Shown: positions 32,165 to 32,300 of the stretch, piece after piece | Layout of the letters: every line of letters begins with the position of its first letter | How positions within the stretch are numbered: position 1 is the stretch's first letter | Source of the DNA: an uncultured Oscillospiraceae bacterium | GTDB lineage: Bacteria > Bacillota > Clostridia > Oscillospirales > Oscillospiraceae | DNA length: 32,300 bases | Assembly (NCBI GenBank): GCA_934635545.1 | Contig: CAKTZN010000003.1 | Coordinates: 1-32,300 of the forward strand | Reading direction: 5' to 3' | Program-made: the position numbers and the translations under genes | The notes under the pieces: model-generated | Database searches by the model: none | Seen by the model: only the letters and a program-made list of their open reading frames with translations | Told to the model about the DNA's origin: nothing

Positions 32165-32202
32165 CAGGCAAAAGCCCGGTGGCAAAGCCGGGCTTTTGCC
32201 TG
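32165..32202 (+). terminator. Terminator of the catabolic operon
   Basis: A perfect 15-bp stem (32165-32179 with 32188-32202) and eight-base loop, 18 bases after the last gene. The 3' arm contains CTTTTG but no T tail follows. The rest of the window (32203-32300) has a TTGACA at 32252-32257 without a good -10 and no gene. Confidence 0.7.
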
Positions 32203-32300
32203 CCGGAAAGGGCAGGTTGTCAGGGGCAAATGTCAAGAAGTTTTTGCAGTATTGACAAAAAACATCAAAGTGGGGAATGAAGATACCACACCGAAAAAGT

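Noticed and set aside
32252..32300. Promoter at the window end (TTGACA at 32252)
   Set aside because: No convincing -10 at the proper distance, and no gene follows inside the window.

Overview
The window looks like the chromosome of a GC-rich gut anaerobe of the Bacillota (Clostridia, Oscillospiraceae-like). This is inferred from strong AGGAGG-type ribosome binding sites, a secreted dockerin protein, TRAP (DctPQM) transport and XRE/LysR/MerR regulators; no 16S or other decisive marker is present. Most of the sequence is GC-rich, but about 75-3900 is clearly lower in GC and belongs to a mobile element.

Layout. (1) 1-3917: remnant of an integrative element. It starts at a tRNA 3'-end fragment and terminator, followed by a minus-strand tyrosine recombinase, divergent overlapping promoters, two paralogous small proteins, and a run of small genes of which three carry in-frame TAG codons (four TAGs in all). 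The last gene, a GIY-YIG protein, runs without a break into a chromosomal dehydrogenase. (2) 3918-8160: a sugar-acid/cyclitol type metabolic fragment (2-hydroxyacid dehydrogenase, IolB/KduI-like isomerase, UlaG-like metallo-hydrolase, zinc alcohol dehydrogenase) that breaks off inside the alcohol dehydrogenase and continues as debris joining pieces of a TRAP permease and an amidohydrolase. (3) 8166-11421: a LysR gene, then a MerR-flavodoxin lipoprotein-cupin-flavodoxin operon, ended by a terminator and a second tRNA 3'-end-like fragment. (4) 11431-17740: a minus-strand XRE-type regulator divergent from a lipoprotein and a 1309-residue secreted lipase-like dockerin protein. (5) 17798-19241: peptidase T with its own sigma-70 promoter and strong terminators. 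(6) 19264-32202: a roughly 12.5 kb co-directional catabolic operon.

The catabolic operon begins with a near-perfect sigma-54 promoter and encodes its own sigma-54 activator. It carries two divergent PdxA-like dehydrogenases, a metallo-beta-lactamase-fold hydrolase, a TRAP transporter, an SDR oxidoreductase, a tartronate-semialdehyde reductase-like enzyme, a glycerate kinase, an aldose 1-epimerase and a DUF362 protein with cysteine motifs. Together they suggest uptake of a sugar acid, oxidation and decarboxylation, and entry to glycolysis through glycerate and 2-phosphoglycerate. The substrate cannot be fixed from sequence, and no sugar-acid kinase (DUF1537), dehydratase or aldolase lies in the window.

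Best leads: in-frame TAG codons in the element genes that never use TAG as their stop; the two PdxA paralogues that have each lost a different active-site motif; and the gene-fragment joins at 3918 and 7204-7954.
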